14,484 nucleotides of DNA from MGNI01 sp964353875 (GTDB taxonomy: Bacteria; Chloroflexota; Anaerolineae; Anaerolineales; E44-bin32): positions 1-14,484 of the forward strand of contig CAYGXU010000083.1 of the NCBI GenBank assembly GCA_964353875.1. The letters run 5' to 3'. Shown piece by piece: positions 8,289 through 14,484 of the stretch. A program made the translations under genes and the position numbers. A model generated the notes under the pieces. That model saw only the letters and a list, made by a program, of their open reading frames with translations. It was not told the origin of the DNA and ran no database searches. Position 1 is the first letter of the stretch. Each line of letters opens with the position of its first letter.

Positions 8289-8825
8289 TCACACCCGAAT
8301 ACCACGGAAGCGATAATAAAGCGTGGTTATCATCAGAAATCCATAGGCCACAGGCCAAATGGCGGATAAAGCAAGGCTTCCAAGCCAACCAGGATTTGCT
8401 CCACTAACCAGGTTTTGAACCAGACCCACGAGAATGGGGATAAGATGAGGCAGCACTCCTAAGGTGCCGCCGATGATGATCACCCTGGGAATGGATTGAC
8501 TTCGACGTCGGCCGATCAAACGATAGATCACCTCCGCCAAACCGCCGCCGATCACCGGAGCGACCAGGAAACCCCAGAAGCCGAGGTAATTCAAGATTGT
8601 GATCGCTATCCCAATACCAACGCCAGTGGTCACTAATGCAATCGGGTAATCCATCCACTTTGCCGTATCAAATCCCGTCTGTTGGTTGCGGACGCATTCC
8701 TTACAGCGGTAGCCTACCGGCGTCAGTATGGCGCAAGAGCTGCAAATGGGTTTGTCACAGCGATTGCATCGTAATGAGGTCTCTCGATTGGGATGGTTGG
8801 CACAATAAACTAGACCTTCGCTCAT
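8289..8825 (-). CDS. Zinc-ribbon (B-box-like) four-helix membrane protein
   Basis: 178 residues of unknown function. Residues 8-44 carry Cys8, His11, Cys20, Cys23, Cys28, Cys31, Cys41 and Cys44, a pattern able to bind two zinc ions in a B-box-like cross-brace. The motif CxxHP...RCxxCxxPIC is also seen at the front of some rhomboid proteases and uncharacterised membrane proteins. Four hydrophobic segments follow at about 61-80, 84-104, 113-140 and 148-170. No rhomboid Ser/His catalytic pair was seen, so it is not a protease by sequence. Its ATG overlaps the nadK stop as ATGA, and AGGAG at 8837-8833 lies 7 nt upstream, so it is translationally coupled to nadK and lies just before recN. Confidence 0.85.
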   Translation of the reverse strand: MSEGLVYCANHPNRETSLRCNRCDKPICSSCAILTPVGYRCKECVRNQQTGFDTAKWMDYPIALVTTGVGIGIAITILNYLGFWGFLVAPVIGGGLAEVIYRLIGRRRSQSIPRVIIIGGTLGVLPHLIPILVGLVQNLVSGANPGWLGSLALSAIWPVAYGFLMITTLYYRFRGIRV

Positions 8826-9694
8826 CTCGATGCTCCTGCAGCAGGGTTTTGATTCATACGCGATGTCAAGTTGCGATAGAAGTAATCCGGGCTCTGCACC
8901 CGTACAAATTGGAGCGTATGCTCACCGGCACGTATACAGGTACAATCTTCATCCTTCATGATAACCGATGGTTGTCCATCAATGGTGAGGGAAGCTTCAT
9001 GCTCCGTCTTCACAATAACACGTACCCAAGAACCCTCGTGCAAAACAATCGCCCGTTCTACCGATAAATGAGGAGCCACGGGCACAATCAGGATGTTGCG
9101 TAATTCAGGAGGCAGGATCGGCCCTCCGGCAGCCAATGCATAGGCTGTGGAACCGGTGGGTGTGGCGACGATTAATCCATCCGCAACATAGGTTGTCAGG
9201 TAGTATCCATCCACTTCCGTGATGAGATGCACAGGACGGACAACCCCGCCCCTGCCAATGAAACATTCATTCACCACTTCCCATGTCCCCAGAATTTGCT
9301 CCTCCCGGAAATGCTCGACACGTAACATCATTCGGCATTCAATCCAATAATCTCCTTCCAGGACTTGTTTCAATACCGATTGCCATTCCTCATGTCGTAC
9401 TGCAGTCAGAAAGCCAAAACGCCCGATGTTTATTCCCAGGATCGGTACATCGGAAGGTCCACACAGGTGCCCCGCCCTTAGCATCGTGCCATCGCCTCCA
9501 AGGGCGATGAAAAGATCGAATTCTCTTGCCTGTACTCGCTCTCTTAAAGCTGGCTCATTAACTGTGCCGCAGGCGACAGCATAATCTCCACCCTGAAGAA
9601 AAGAGGCGATCTCCTCGACCAAAGGCGTCGCCTCCGGCATACTCGGATGTGAGGCGATAGCGATTCGTTTTGGGGGAATGGGATCTCTGTTCAT
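8822..9694 (-). CDS. nadK: NAD kinase
   Basis: NAD kinase phosphorylates NAD to NADP in the cytoplasm, the only known route to NADP. The 290-residue protein has the family motifs in order: GGDGT at 66-70 with catalytic Asp68, GRFGFL at 91-96, the Asn-Glu pair at 142-143, and the glycine-rich PTGSTAYALAAGGP around 179-192. The C-terminal beta region (SLTIDGQ) is also present. ATG 9694 has no ribosome site. Instead a TATAAT ends 7 nt upstream, so the message probably starts at or within a base of the ATG. A perfect palindrome overlaps that promoter. It is first in a coupled unit with the zinc-ribbon membrane gene and recN. Confidence 0.95.
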   Translation of the reverse strand: MNRDPIPPKRIAIASHPSMPEATPLVEEIASFLQGGDYAVACGTVNEPALRERVQAREFDLFIALGGDGTMLRAGHLCGPSDVPILGINIGRFGFLTAVRHEEWQSVLKQVLEGDYWIECRMMLRVEHFREEQILGTWEVVNECFIGRGGVVRPVHLITEVDGYYLTTYVADGLIVATPTGSTAYALAAGGPILPPELRNILIVPVAPHLSVERAIVLHEGSWVRVIVKTEHEASLTIDGQPSVIMKDEDCTCIRAGEHTLQFVRVQSPDYFYRNLTSRMNQNPAAGASR

Positions 9695-9701
9695 GGTATG
9701 T

Positions 9702-9707
9702 ATTATA
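9702..9707 (-). promoter_or_regulatory. -10 element of nadK, predicting a leaderless message
   Basis: TATAAT reads on the minus strand at 9707-9702. Transcription should start about 7 nt later, at 9694-9695, which is the ATG itself. No AGGAGG-like sequence exists between them. The -35 position is not recognisable. Leaderless genes of this layout are known in several bacterial phyla. Confidence 0.55.
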
Positions 9708-9723
9708 GCGGAACATCCGCTAT
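9705..9723. promoter_or_regulatory. Perfect 19-bp palindrome overlapping the nadK promoter
   Basis: ATAGCGGA-ACA-TCCGCTAT has two perfect 8-bp arms around a 3-nt centre. It overlaps the first half of the nadK -10 element and extends upstream, a typical repressor position. No T-tract follows on either strand, so a terminator is unlikely. The binding protein is unknown. Confidence 0.5.
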
Positions 9724-9740
9724 GTGATTCTCGAGTATGG

Positions 9741-9902
9741 TCATTTGGGTCTTGGGAGTAAGTTGACCAGCCTCAATCTCACCTGAAAACATGCATACCT
9801 GCATGGTTTGATACAAACTCTCATTGGACGGAAGCCGGCCCTCTTTGTCAGGAAAAGATCAGCCCTTTGGATGATCACGAAGGAACCATCACGTCCACCC
9901 AT
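9741..9902 (-). CDS. Possible 53-residue small protein
   Basis: ATG at 9902-9900 is preceded by a full AGGAGG (9912-9907) with a short 4-nt spacer. The frame encodes MGGRDGSFVIIQRADLFLTK and continues to 53 basic residues with three cysteines. It lies between the translin gene and nadK on the same strand, 27 nt after the translin stop. I recognise no family. The first part faintly recalls the opening strand of Nudix hydrolases, so it could be a gene remnant. The strong ribosome site is the main support; without conservation data it stays doubtful. Confidence 0.35.
   Translation of the reverse strand: MGGRDGSFVIIQRADLFLTKRAGFRPMRVCIKPCRYACFQVRLRLVNLLPRPK
9787..9809. repeat. Imperfect inverted repeat inside the small ORF
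   Basis: AAACATGCA (9787-9795) and TGCATGGTTT (9800-9809) pair except for one bulged base, around a 4-nt loop. It lies about 80 bp upstream of the nadK -10. It could be a hairpin or a protein site; no T-tract follows. Confidence 0.3.
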
Positions 9903-9929
9903 GATGCCTCCTTTCATCCGCACATTTCC

Positions 9930-10580
9930 TCAATGTGTTCCTTTCCCACTTTTGCTTAATTTTTGCTCAACTGCCTTGAGAGCTGTTTTCAATTCACCTT
10001 GCTGAATGCTGGTAGTCAAGTCGCCCCGCGTTCGCTCCACCACACCTCGCATCACATCCGTTATCCGACGTAAATTCCCCGTGATGGCATCAGGAAAATC
10101 CACGGTGACTAAGAGGCCATAAATCTCGTCCATCCATTCAAGCAAGCGTTCTGCTTCTGCAATATTGTCATGCCGAAGAATATCTAATACTCGGCGGCGA
10201 AGCTCGCCCACAGCTTCGCCCAAACCACCCAAGTAGGCAGCATATTCCAGCTTGAGATCTTCTGGGCTGGGTAATGCTTCCTTCCCCACCAATGCAAAGA
10301 CGATGCATGCTTCGGCATACTCCTTAAAAGCGTCCTGGGCATAACCAGCGAAATAGAGGTCCGGATAGGAGTTTTTCACCCCTAAGAGCTGCTGAACCAA
10401 CTCACTGGCTTGAGTTAGATGCTTCCGGGCTAATTCACGCTCCTCACGATGGACAGCCCTGATCGCGTGCGAGCAATTCCGCACGAGCAAACGCGAGTGT
10501 TGCAAAGCCACATCTCGAGCATGGTTTTTCTCTTCCAAATGAGCATGGATCCTTTCACCGATATTCTCAAGGTCATTCAT
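9930..10580 (-). CDS. Translin/TRAX family protein
   Basis: 216 almost wholly helical residues of the prokaryotic translin family. Eukaryotic translin and TRAX form a ring-like complex (C3PO) that binds single-stranded nucleic acid and cleaves RNA; archaeal relatives are also reported as RNases. Recognisable stretches are LEEKNHARDVALQHSR (15-30), DLYFAGYAQDAFKEYAEA (74-91), YLGGLGEAVGELRRRVLDIL (116-135) and LEWMDEIYGLL (147-157). Glu87 and Glu90, plus Glu122 and Glu126, fall at the spacing of the four acidic catalytic residues of TRAX, with Glu122 replacing an Asp, so nuclease activity is possible (inference). ATG 10580 follows GAGGAG with 8 nt between, overlapping the end of the DUF3467 gene 5 nt upstream. 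It is third in the ssb unit. Confidence 0.88.
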   Translation of the reverse strand: MNDLENIGERIHAHLEEKNHARDVALQHSRLLVRNCSHAIRAVHREERELARKHLTQASELVQQLLGVKNSYPDLYFAGYAQDAFKEYAEACIVFALVGKEALPSPEDLKLEYAAYLGGLGEAVGELRRRVLDILRHDNIAEAERLLEWMDEIYGLLVTVDFPDAITGNLRRITDVMRGVVERTRGDLTTSIQQGELKTALKAVEQKLSKSGKGTH

Positions 10581-10585
10581 CGCAT

Positions 10586-10924
10586 CTACTCCTCGGGTGG
10601 ATCCTTAGGCGCTGAGGACGATCGAAATAATTGAGTAGCCAGGGAGGAACCCTCTGGAACAATGATCTCGCCGTACTGGGTTTCAAAGCGAGAGAGATGA
10701 TCGCTCAATGCACGTAACAAAAGCTTGGCGTTAATAGGCGTCATGATCACGCGTGTTTTAACCCTGGCTTGCGGAAACTGAGGCAAAATCTGAGCGAAAT
10801 CGACGATAATTTCAGAAGGGGAATTGGTGATGAGGGCAAAATTAGCATAAACTGGTTCGAGATTCGCAGGAACTTGAATCTGCACATGTCCGCCAGCAGG
10901 CGGTTTCTTATTGGGAATGGTCAT
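10586..10924 (-). CDS. DUF3467 family protein
   Basis: A 112-residue soluble protein. The core VYANFALITNSPSEIIVDFA (25-44) followed by VKTRVIMTPINAKLLLRALS is the hallmark of DUF3467, a small family of unknown function in bacteria and archaea. The N-terminal 15 residues and the C-terminal tail after about residue 97 look disordered. GGAG lies 9 nt before the ATG. It follows ssb after a 71-nt gap holding a stem-loop, and its stop is 5 nt before the translin start, so the two are tightly coupled. A role with SSB and translin in handling single-stranded nucleic acid is inferred from position only. Confidence 0.85.
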   Translation of the reverse strand: MTIPNKKPPAGGHVQIQVPANLEPVYANFALITNSPSEIIVDFAQILPQFPQARVKTRVIMTPINAKLLLRALSDHLSRFETQYGEIIVPEGSSLATQLFRSSSAPKDPPEE

Positions 10925-10949
10925 TTGATTCTACTCCGTGGATGAACCG

Positions 10950-10984
10950 AGGCCCTCCAGTCATGCGCATGAGCTGGAGGGCCT
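10950..10984 (-). terminator. Strong stem-loop between ssb and DUF3467 gene
   Basis: AGGCCCTCCAG (10950-10960) and CTGGAGGGCCT (10974-10984) make a perfect 11-bp stem; the loop itself contains the palindrome CATGCGCATG. On the minus strand the stem is followed by CGGTTCATCC, without a T-run, so it is more likely a partial terminator or an RNA-stabilising hairpin that sets ssb above the two genes behind it. Confidence 0.5.
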
Positions 10985-10995
10985 GCATCGATTGA

Positions 10996-11418
10996 TTAGA
11001 AGGGAATGTCATTCATGGGTTCAGGCGATGCTCCCGTTTCCTCTTCTGATCCTGCAACGAAGCTATCCACATCCACCTTACCGCCCAGGAAACGTACGGT
11101 TTGGGCAGAGACTTCAAAAGAGGCTCCAGGGGTGCCATCCTGGCGCGTCCAGATGCGGGGATTCCCATTCTCGTCGCCGACAAGGCGGCCCTCGACGAGG
11201 ACCTGGCGGCCTTTGCGTAAGTATTGGTTGACGCTTTCTGCTTGCTTGCCCCAAACAGAAACACGAAACCAAATAGTCTCATCGCGTGACTCACCACTAC
11301 TGTCGGTATAGCGTCGATTGGTGGCGATCGAAAGATTGGTCACCGCCTGACCGCTTGGCGTATAACGCATCTCGGGATCGCGGCCAAGATTACCAACAAG
11401 GATAATTTTTTGAAACAT
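10996..11418 (-). CDS. ssb: Single-stranded DNA-binding protein SSB
   Basis: SSB coats single-stranded DNA during replication, recombination and repair. The 140-residue protein starts MFQKIILVGNLGRDPEMRYT, the standard OB-fold opening. The OB fold runs to about residue 105 (through QTVRFLGGK), followed by a short acidic linker and the tip MNDIPF, a variant of the DDIPF tail that docks repair and replication partners. ATG 11418 is chosen over the upstream ATG 11448 because AAGGAG at 11430-11425 lies 6 nt before it and the family begins here. It is not between rpsF and rpsR, its usual place in many bacteria; instead it heads a unit with DUF3467 and translin genes. A strong promoter and an overlapping palindrome lie upstream. 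Confidence 0.97.
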   Translation of the reverse strand: MFQKIILVGNLGRDPEMRYTPSGQAVTNLSIATNRRYTDSSGESRDETIWFRVSVWGKQAESVNQYLRKGRQVLVEGRLVGDENGNPRIWTRQDGTPGASFEVSAQTVRFLGGKVDVDSFVAGSEEETGASPEPMNDIPF

Positions 11419-11499
11419 GGGGAACTCCTTTCCGATGGGGGTCTGCATTCCGTTCCGGCCCGGATGGCCGAGGCAATCTCCTGTTCACCCACCGGTATT

Positions 11500-11515
11500 T
11501 AGAACAATTGTACTA
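11500..11515. promoter_or_regulatory. Operator-like palindrome over the ssb promoter
   Basis: TAGAACAATTGTACTA is a 16-bp near-perfect palindrome with one mismatched pair. It covers the -10 element and the predicted transcription start. The core GAAC-AATT-GTAC differs by one base from GAACN4GTTC, the LexA box of Bacillus-type bacteria. ssb is often SOS-controlled, so LexA is a candidate; the LexA site of this organism is not known from the window. Confidence 0.45.
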
Positions 11516-11536
11516 TTTTTTACCTCCTTTTGTCAA
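11507..11536 (-). promoter_or_regulatory. Sigma-70-type promoter of ssb
   Basis: On the minus strand TTGACA (11536-11531) and TACAAT (11512-11507) are separated by 18 bp, close to consensus. Transcription should start near 11500, leaving a GC-rich leader of about 80 nt before the ssb ATG. No clear terminator of the preceding peptidase gene is seen. Confidence 0.75.
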
Positions 11537-11703
11537 GTCCCGTTTTTTAGGAAATGCATCCAAAGAGCATGCTTGATTTCTTTTCCATAGGGAAGTAAAT
11601 TCCTGACCCCCTTTTTAACTCGAATATCCCAGAATTGAATAACCATGGGACACATTGCCAGAGTTGTCTAGTTTCAAAATGAAATCGACCAGACGGCTTC
11701 GTC

Positions 11704-13512
11704 CTAACGAATCCTATTTGTAATTAAAGCCTCGAACTGATCGATGTCTGCTCGAATCACTTCCAGACTGGATCTCCAGAAATCCGACTCGCGAATCTCG
11801 ATCCCAAAGCGTGAGGCCATTTCAGCTGCATCGCCCTTCCCCGTTAAGGATAGCAATTCGTCATAATTTGTGATGAAATCCTCAGGGGATCTTTGGTAGC
11901 GGGCATATAATCCCAAACCGAAGAGCAAACCGAACATGTAAGGGAAATTATAGAAGGACAGATCAGTCTGATAGTAATGTGGCTTGACCGCCCACATGTA
12001 GGGATGAAGTTGGTTTGCGTCCAAACCTTCAGCATAGGTCTGCTTTTGAGCATCGAGCATGAGTTCATTCAACTCTTTAACTGATAATTCTCGCTCTATT
12101 CTTTTATCAAAGACTGCCTTCTCAAAGATAAATCGGCTGCTGATATCCACAACCACTTGGCATGCGTCTTGAAGCCAAGCCTCTAATATCGGCATTTGGC
12201 CCTCCGCATCTGTTTCCTTGAGAGCGGCGTTGCGAACGATGGTTTGACAGAAGATGCTCGCCGTCTCAGCCAGGGTCATGGGCGTATTTCGCTGTAGAAA
12301 AGTACGCTTTGCCAAAGCAAGATTATGATATGCGTGGCCCAGTTCATGAGCTATGGTGCTCATGCCATCAAATGAGGGTTGATAATTGGCCAAAATGCGG
12401 GACTCGTCTCTTCTTAAGGACATACAGAAGGCGCCATCGTGTTTTCCAAAGCGTGGTTCAGCATCGATCCATCGCTCCAAAAACGCACGTTCAGCCAGTT
12501 TACTCAACTTATCTGAATAAGAGGAGAAGTGCTTGACGATAAAAGATTCCGCCTCCTTGAAAGGCCAAACCCTCCCATCACTACCCACTGGAGCGAAAAG
12601 GTCATACCATGCCAGAATGGGCAATCCAAGAGCTTTCGCCTTGGCCAGCAAATATCGTTGAAAATCCGGGAAGAATTCACGAGCGGTCGCCATCATGACA
12701 TCCAGGGTATCGCCATCGATGTTGTTTTGAAAGAGTGTTAATTCAAGTTCTGATTGCCACTTTCTTCGCCTTGAGAGCGTATTGATCTCACCTTTAATAC
12801 TGTTGAGCGCGGCTGCAATAGGCACACTTGCTCGATCCCAGGCACTTAGTTCCGCTTCATATGCCTTTCTGCGTACTTCGCGGTTGGGGCTGTAAGCCAA
12901 GTTACGCACCGAGCTCATCGGGAGCGTCTTATATTCCCCCTCCAATTCCAATTCAACCATTAGTTGAGAACTAAAATCACCGTGCAATTTCTCCCATGCA
13001 TTGCCCCCGGTTAAACTTAATTCTGCTGCCAGCACCTCTTCTTCGGGCGTCATGAGATGATCGGATCGTAATTTCGCCTTGCGTAGCATGTAAGCGTGGT
13101 CGCTGGCATGTTGAGAGCGTTGAATCAACGTCTCCACATCTAGCGCGCCTACCCAGGCTGTAAAGCGAGTTTCCAATACAGATAAATGAACCAACTCCTG
13201 CTGCAAAATGCTCCATTTCGCCTGAGCCAAGGCGTTGCGCGAGTCCGTGGTGATAAAACTGCGAATATAGGCATAGGTGGTCCGAACGGTCTTCAGGACT
13301 TCATTAAGTTGTGTGATCACCGTCTCAAAAGAGTCAATCGTCTCACTATCCAATGGAACCTTCTCCCGACGCTCGATACGCTCCTGGTCGAAAAGCATAC
13401 AGAGATCCCGGATGGCTTCCGTTGCCTGGCGAAATCCCTGCTCGAATTCCTTTGATTCGAGACTTGGATAGACTGCGGTCATGTCCCAATGGGGTAGTTC
13501 CCGTTCCGTCAT
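11704..13512 (-). CDS. pepF: M3 family oligoendopeptidase (PepF-like)
   Basis: A cytoplasmic zinc metallopeptidase of family M3 that cuts short peptides, likely finishing the breakdown of proteins begun by proteases such as Clp. The 602-residue length fits the PepF branch. The zinc site HELGH is at 389-393 with catalytic Glu390; Glu416 in MTLAETAS is the probable third ligand. The C-terminal HPYMWAVKPHYY and FYNFPYMFG stretches carry the conserved His/Tyr region that binds substrate. ATG 13512 (MTERELPHWDMTAVYPSLES) is chosen because GAGGA lies 6 nt upstream and because the longer frame from 13587 would start before the promoter. It has its own promoter and is followed, after about 200 bp, by the ssb promoter. 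Confidence 0.93.
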   Translation of the reverse strand: MTERELPHWDMTAVYPSLESKEFEQGFRQATEAIRDLCMLFDQERIERREKVPLDSETIDSFETVITQLNEVLKTVRTTYAYIRSFITTDSRNALAQAKWSILQQELVHLSVLETRFTAWVGALDVETLIQRSQHASDHAYMLRKAKLRSDHLMTPEEEVLAAELSLTGGNAWEKLHGDFSSQLMVELELEGEYKTLPMSSVRNLAYSPNREVRRKAYEAELSAWDRASVPIAAALNSIKGEINTLSRRRKWQSELELTLFQNNIDGDTLDVMMATAREFFPDFQRYLLAKAKALGLPILAWYDLFAPVGSDGRVWPFKEAESFIVKHFSSYSDKLSKLAERAFLERWIDAEPRFGKHDGAFCMSLRRDESRILANYQPSFDGMSTIAHELGHAYHNLALAKRTFLQRNTPMTLAETASIFCQTIVRNAALKETDAEGQMPILEAWLQDACQVVVDISSRFIFEKAVFDKRIERELSVKELNELMLDAQKQTYAEGLDANQLHPYMWAVKPHYYQTDLSFYNFPYMFGLLFGLGLYARYQRSPEDFITNYDELLSLTGKGDAAEMASRFGIEIRESDFWRSSLEVIRADIDQFEALITNRIR

Positions 13513-13536
13513 TTGGCTTCCTCTCTGATAAAGGGA

Positions 13537-13565
13537 ATAATATGCAATCCTGATTTTACCAGCAA
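13537..13565 (-). promoter_or_regulatory. Sigma-70-type promoter of the M3 peptidase gene
   Basis: TTGCTG (13565-13560) and TATTAT (13542-13537) on the minus strand are 17 bp apart. The start of transcription should be near 13530, leaving a leader of about 18 nt that includes the ribosome site. Confidence 0.6.
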
Positions 13566-13729
13566 CCATAAAACCGGAGGAGAACAAAGTTAGCGTTCGC
13601 CTGGGCGATCAGGGTATCCCTTTATCCCTATCTTGATATTGATGGATGCGATTCGATCTTCCAAACTCCAATGTCAAGGTTTTGACCATTTGCCCTGCTC
13701 ATTGACCAGGATGAAAACCGTAAGACGTT

Positions 13730-13746
13730 CGCTCAGCGACCGAGCG
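13730..13746 (-). terminator. Weak hairpin downstream of cyclophilin gene
   Basis: CGCTC (13730-13734) and GAGCG (13742-13746) form a 5-bp stem with a 7-nt loop, about 75 nt after the cyclophilin stop. The following minus-strand sequence has only a TTTT about ten bases away. It is a possible but unconvincing terminator. The rest of 13566-13818 shows only a direct repeat TTGACCA at 13682 and 13702. Confidence 0.25.
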
Positions 13747-13818
13747 CCATTGAGGGGCATGGCGAATTGACTCCCGCTTCATGATCGGTCGACTCATTGC
13801 CAGTTCGCCTCAAAGTGG

Positions 13819-14445
13819 CTATTCTGTTGGCGCAGGGTTTGATAAGCGGCTCACGGGGATCTCCACGATCTCCACCGTGAGGAGTTTATCCCCCTCAAAG
13901 GTCGGACCCTTCGCCGGATCCCGAGCGGACAAATCCTGGACAACCTCCATCCCGTCGACAACTTTACCAAAGATTGTATGTTGACCATTGAGATATGGCA
14001 GCGGAACATAAGTGATGAAAAATTGACTGCCATTGGTGTCCGGACCGGCATTGGCCATCGCTAAATAGCCCGGACCGTCAAAACTCAAATTCGGATCGAT
14101 CTCATCCTCGAAACGATATCCGGGGTCACCCGCTCCGGTTCCCGTTGGGTCGCCTCCCTGCGCCATGAAATCATGGATCACCCGATGGAAGGTAGTGTTA
14201 TCATAGAATCCCTCGTTAGCCAGAAAGATAAAATTATTAACCGTTTTCGGGGCACGGTCAGCGAATAACTCAATTTGAATCTCCCCCTTCTCGGTCTTCA
14301 GAATGGCCAGATAGATCTTTTTCGAATCGATGGTCATCTGCGGAGGCGAATCCCATTGCTTCAACCTGGGACTGCAAGCAGCCACAAGAAATACTGCTGA
14401 ACAAGTCACCAGCCAAGCCCCACATAACTTTAATCGACTTTTCAT
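13819..14445 (-). CDS. Cyclophilin-type peptidyl-prolyl isomerase lipoprotein
   Basis: A cyclophilin that speeds cis-trans change at proline bonds, here outside the cytoplasmic membrane. The 208-residue precursor has a signal peptide ending in the lipobox VAAC with Cys24, so it should be lipid-anchored. The cyclophilin domain spans about 50-200. FHRVIHDFMAQGGDP holds the active-site Arg, Phe, Met and Gln, and NAGPDTNGSQFFIT is intact. In place of the cyclosporin-contacting Trp-Leu-x-Gly of human cyclophilin A it has Tyr-Leu-Asn-Gly. ATG 14445 is chosen over ATG 14478 because AGGAGG at 14457-14452 sits 6 nt before it and it gives a proper signal peptide. The gene continues nothing from the window edge; its promoter is probably outside. 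Confidence 0.95.
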   Translation of the reverse strand: MKSRLKLCGAWLVTCSAVFLVAACSPRLKQWDSPPQMTIDSKKIYLAILKTEKGEIQIELFADRAPKTVNNFIFLANEGFYDNTTFHRVIHDFMAQGGDPTGTGAGDPGYRFEDEIDPNLSFDGPGYLAMANAGPDTNGSQFFITYVPLPYLNGQHTIFGKVVDGMEVVQDLSARDPAKGPTFEGDKLLTVEIVEIPVSRLSNPAPTE

Positions 14446-14484
14446 ACTGTACCTCCTTTCCTCCTCGATAGGCCTCATGCATTT

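Noticed and set aside
11692..11703. GACG-GCTT-CGTC hairpin just after the M3 peptidase stop as terminator
   Set aside because: The stem is only 4 bp and the following minus-strand sequence has no immediate T-run.
13605..13645. GGGATA direct repeat resembling a homing-endonuclease target
   Set aside because: The match is short and partial, with no intron, intein or endonuclease gene nearby.
1..14484. tRNA, rRNA, CRISPR array, insertion sequence or phage genes
   Set aside because: No regularly spaced repeats, terminal inverted repeats with a transposase, or cloverleaf-like segments were found by eye.

Overview
The window reads as chromosomal DNA of a bacterium, most likely a Chloroflexota member of the Anaerolineae type. 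This is inferred from gene content: an ECF sigma factor overlapping a DUF5667-type anti-sigma-like protein, a bacterial translin, a nadK / zinc-ribbon membrane protein / recN cluster and a PepF-like M3 peptidase. No rRNA, tRNA, CRISPR array, insertion sequence or phage gene was recognised. Base composition looks even, so nothing points to recent transfer.

Layout. At the left edge, on the minus strand, is the N-terminal 7TM sensor half of a histidine-kinase-like protein cut off by the window (1-745). A gene-free stretch of about 640 bp follows. On the plus strand come an ECF sigma factor (1386-1982) and a 527-residue membrane protein (1942-3525) that overlaps it by 41 nt. That protein has a cytoplasmic anti-sigma-like head, one membrane helix, a DUF5667-like region and seven copies of a Cys-Trp-Pro...Cys repeat. 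After another non-coding stretch with a clear promoter comes clpC (3974-6460). A stem-loop separates it from the convergent recN.

Everything from recN to the right edge is on the minus strand. Read in the direction of transcription, the genes are: a cyclophilin-type lipoprotein (14445-13819); an M3 oligoendopeptidase with its own promoter (13512-11704); ssb with a strong promoter overlapped by a palindrome (11418-10996); a DUF3467 protein (10924-10586); a translin-family protein (10580-9930); a possible 53-residue ORF (9902-9741); nadK (9694-8822); a zinc-ribbon membrane protein (8825-8289); and recN (8279-6546).

Themes. Three genome-maintenance or nucleic-acid functions (ssb, translin, recN) lie close together in two adjacent transcription units. 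ClpC and the peptidase handle protein turnover. The sigma/anti-sigma pair is a probable envelope-sensing switch. The most interesting items are the ssb-DUF3467-translin operon, in which the translin keeps a TRAX-like set of four acidic residues; the Cys-Trp-Pro repeat ectodomain behind the ECF sigma factor; the apparently leaderless nadK start beside a perfect palindrome; and the operator-like palindrome over the ssb promoter.
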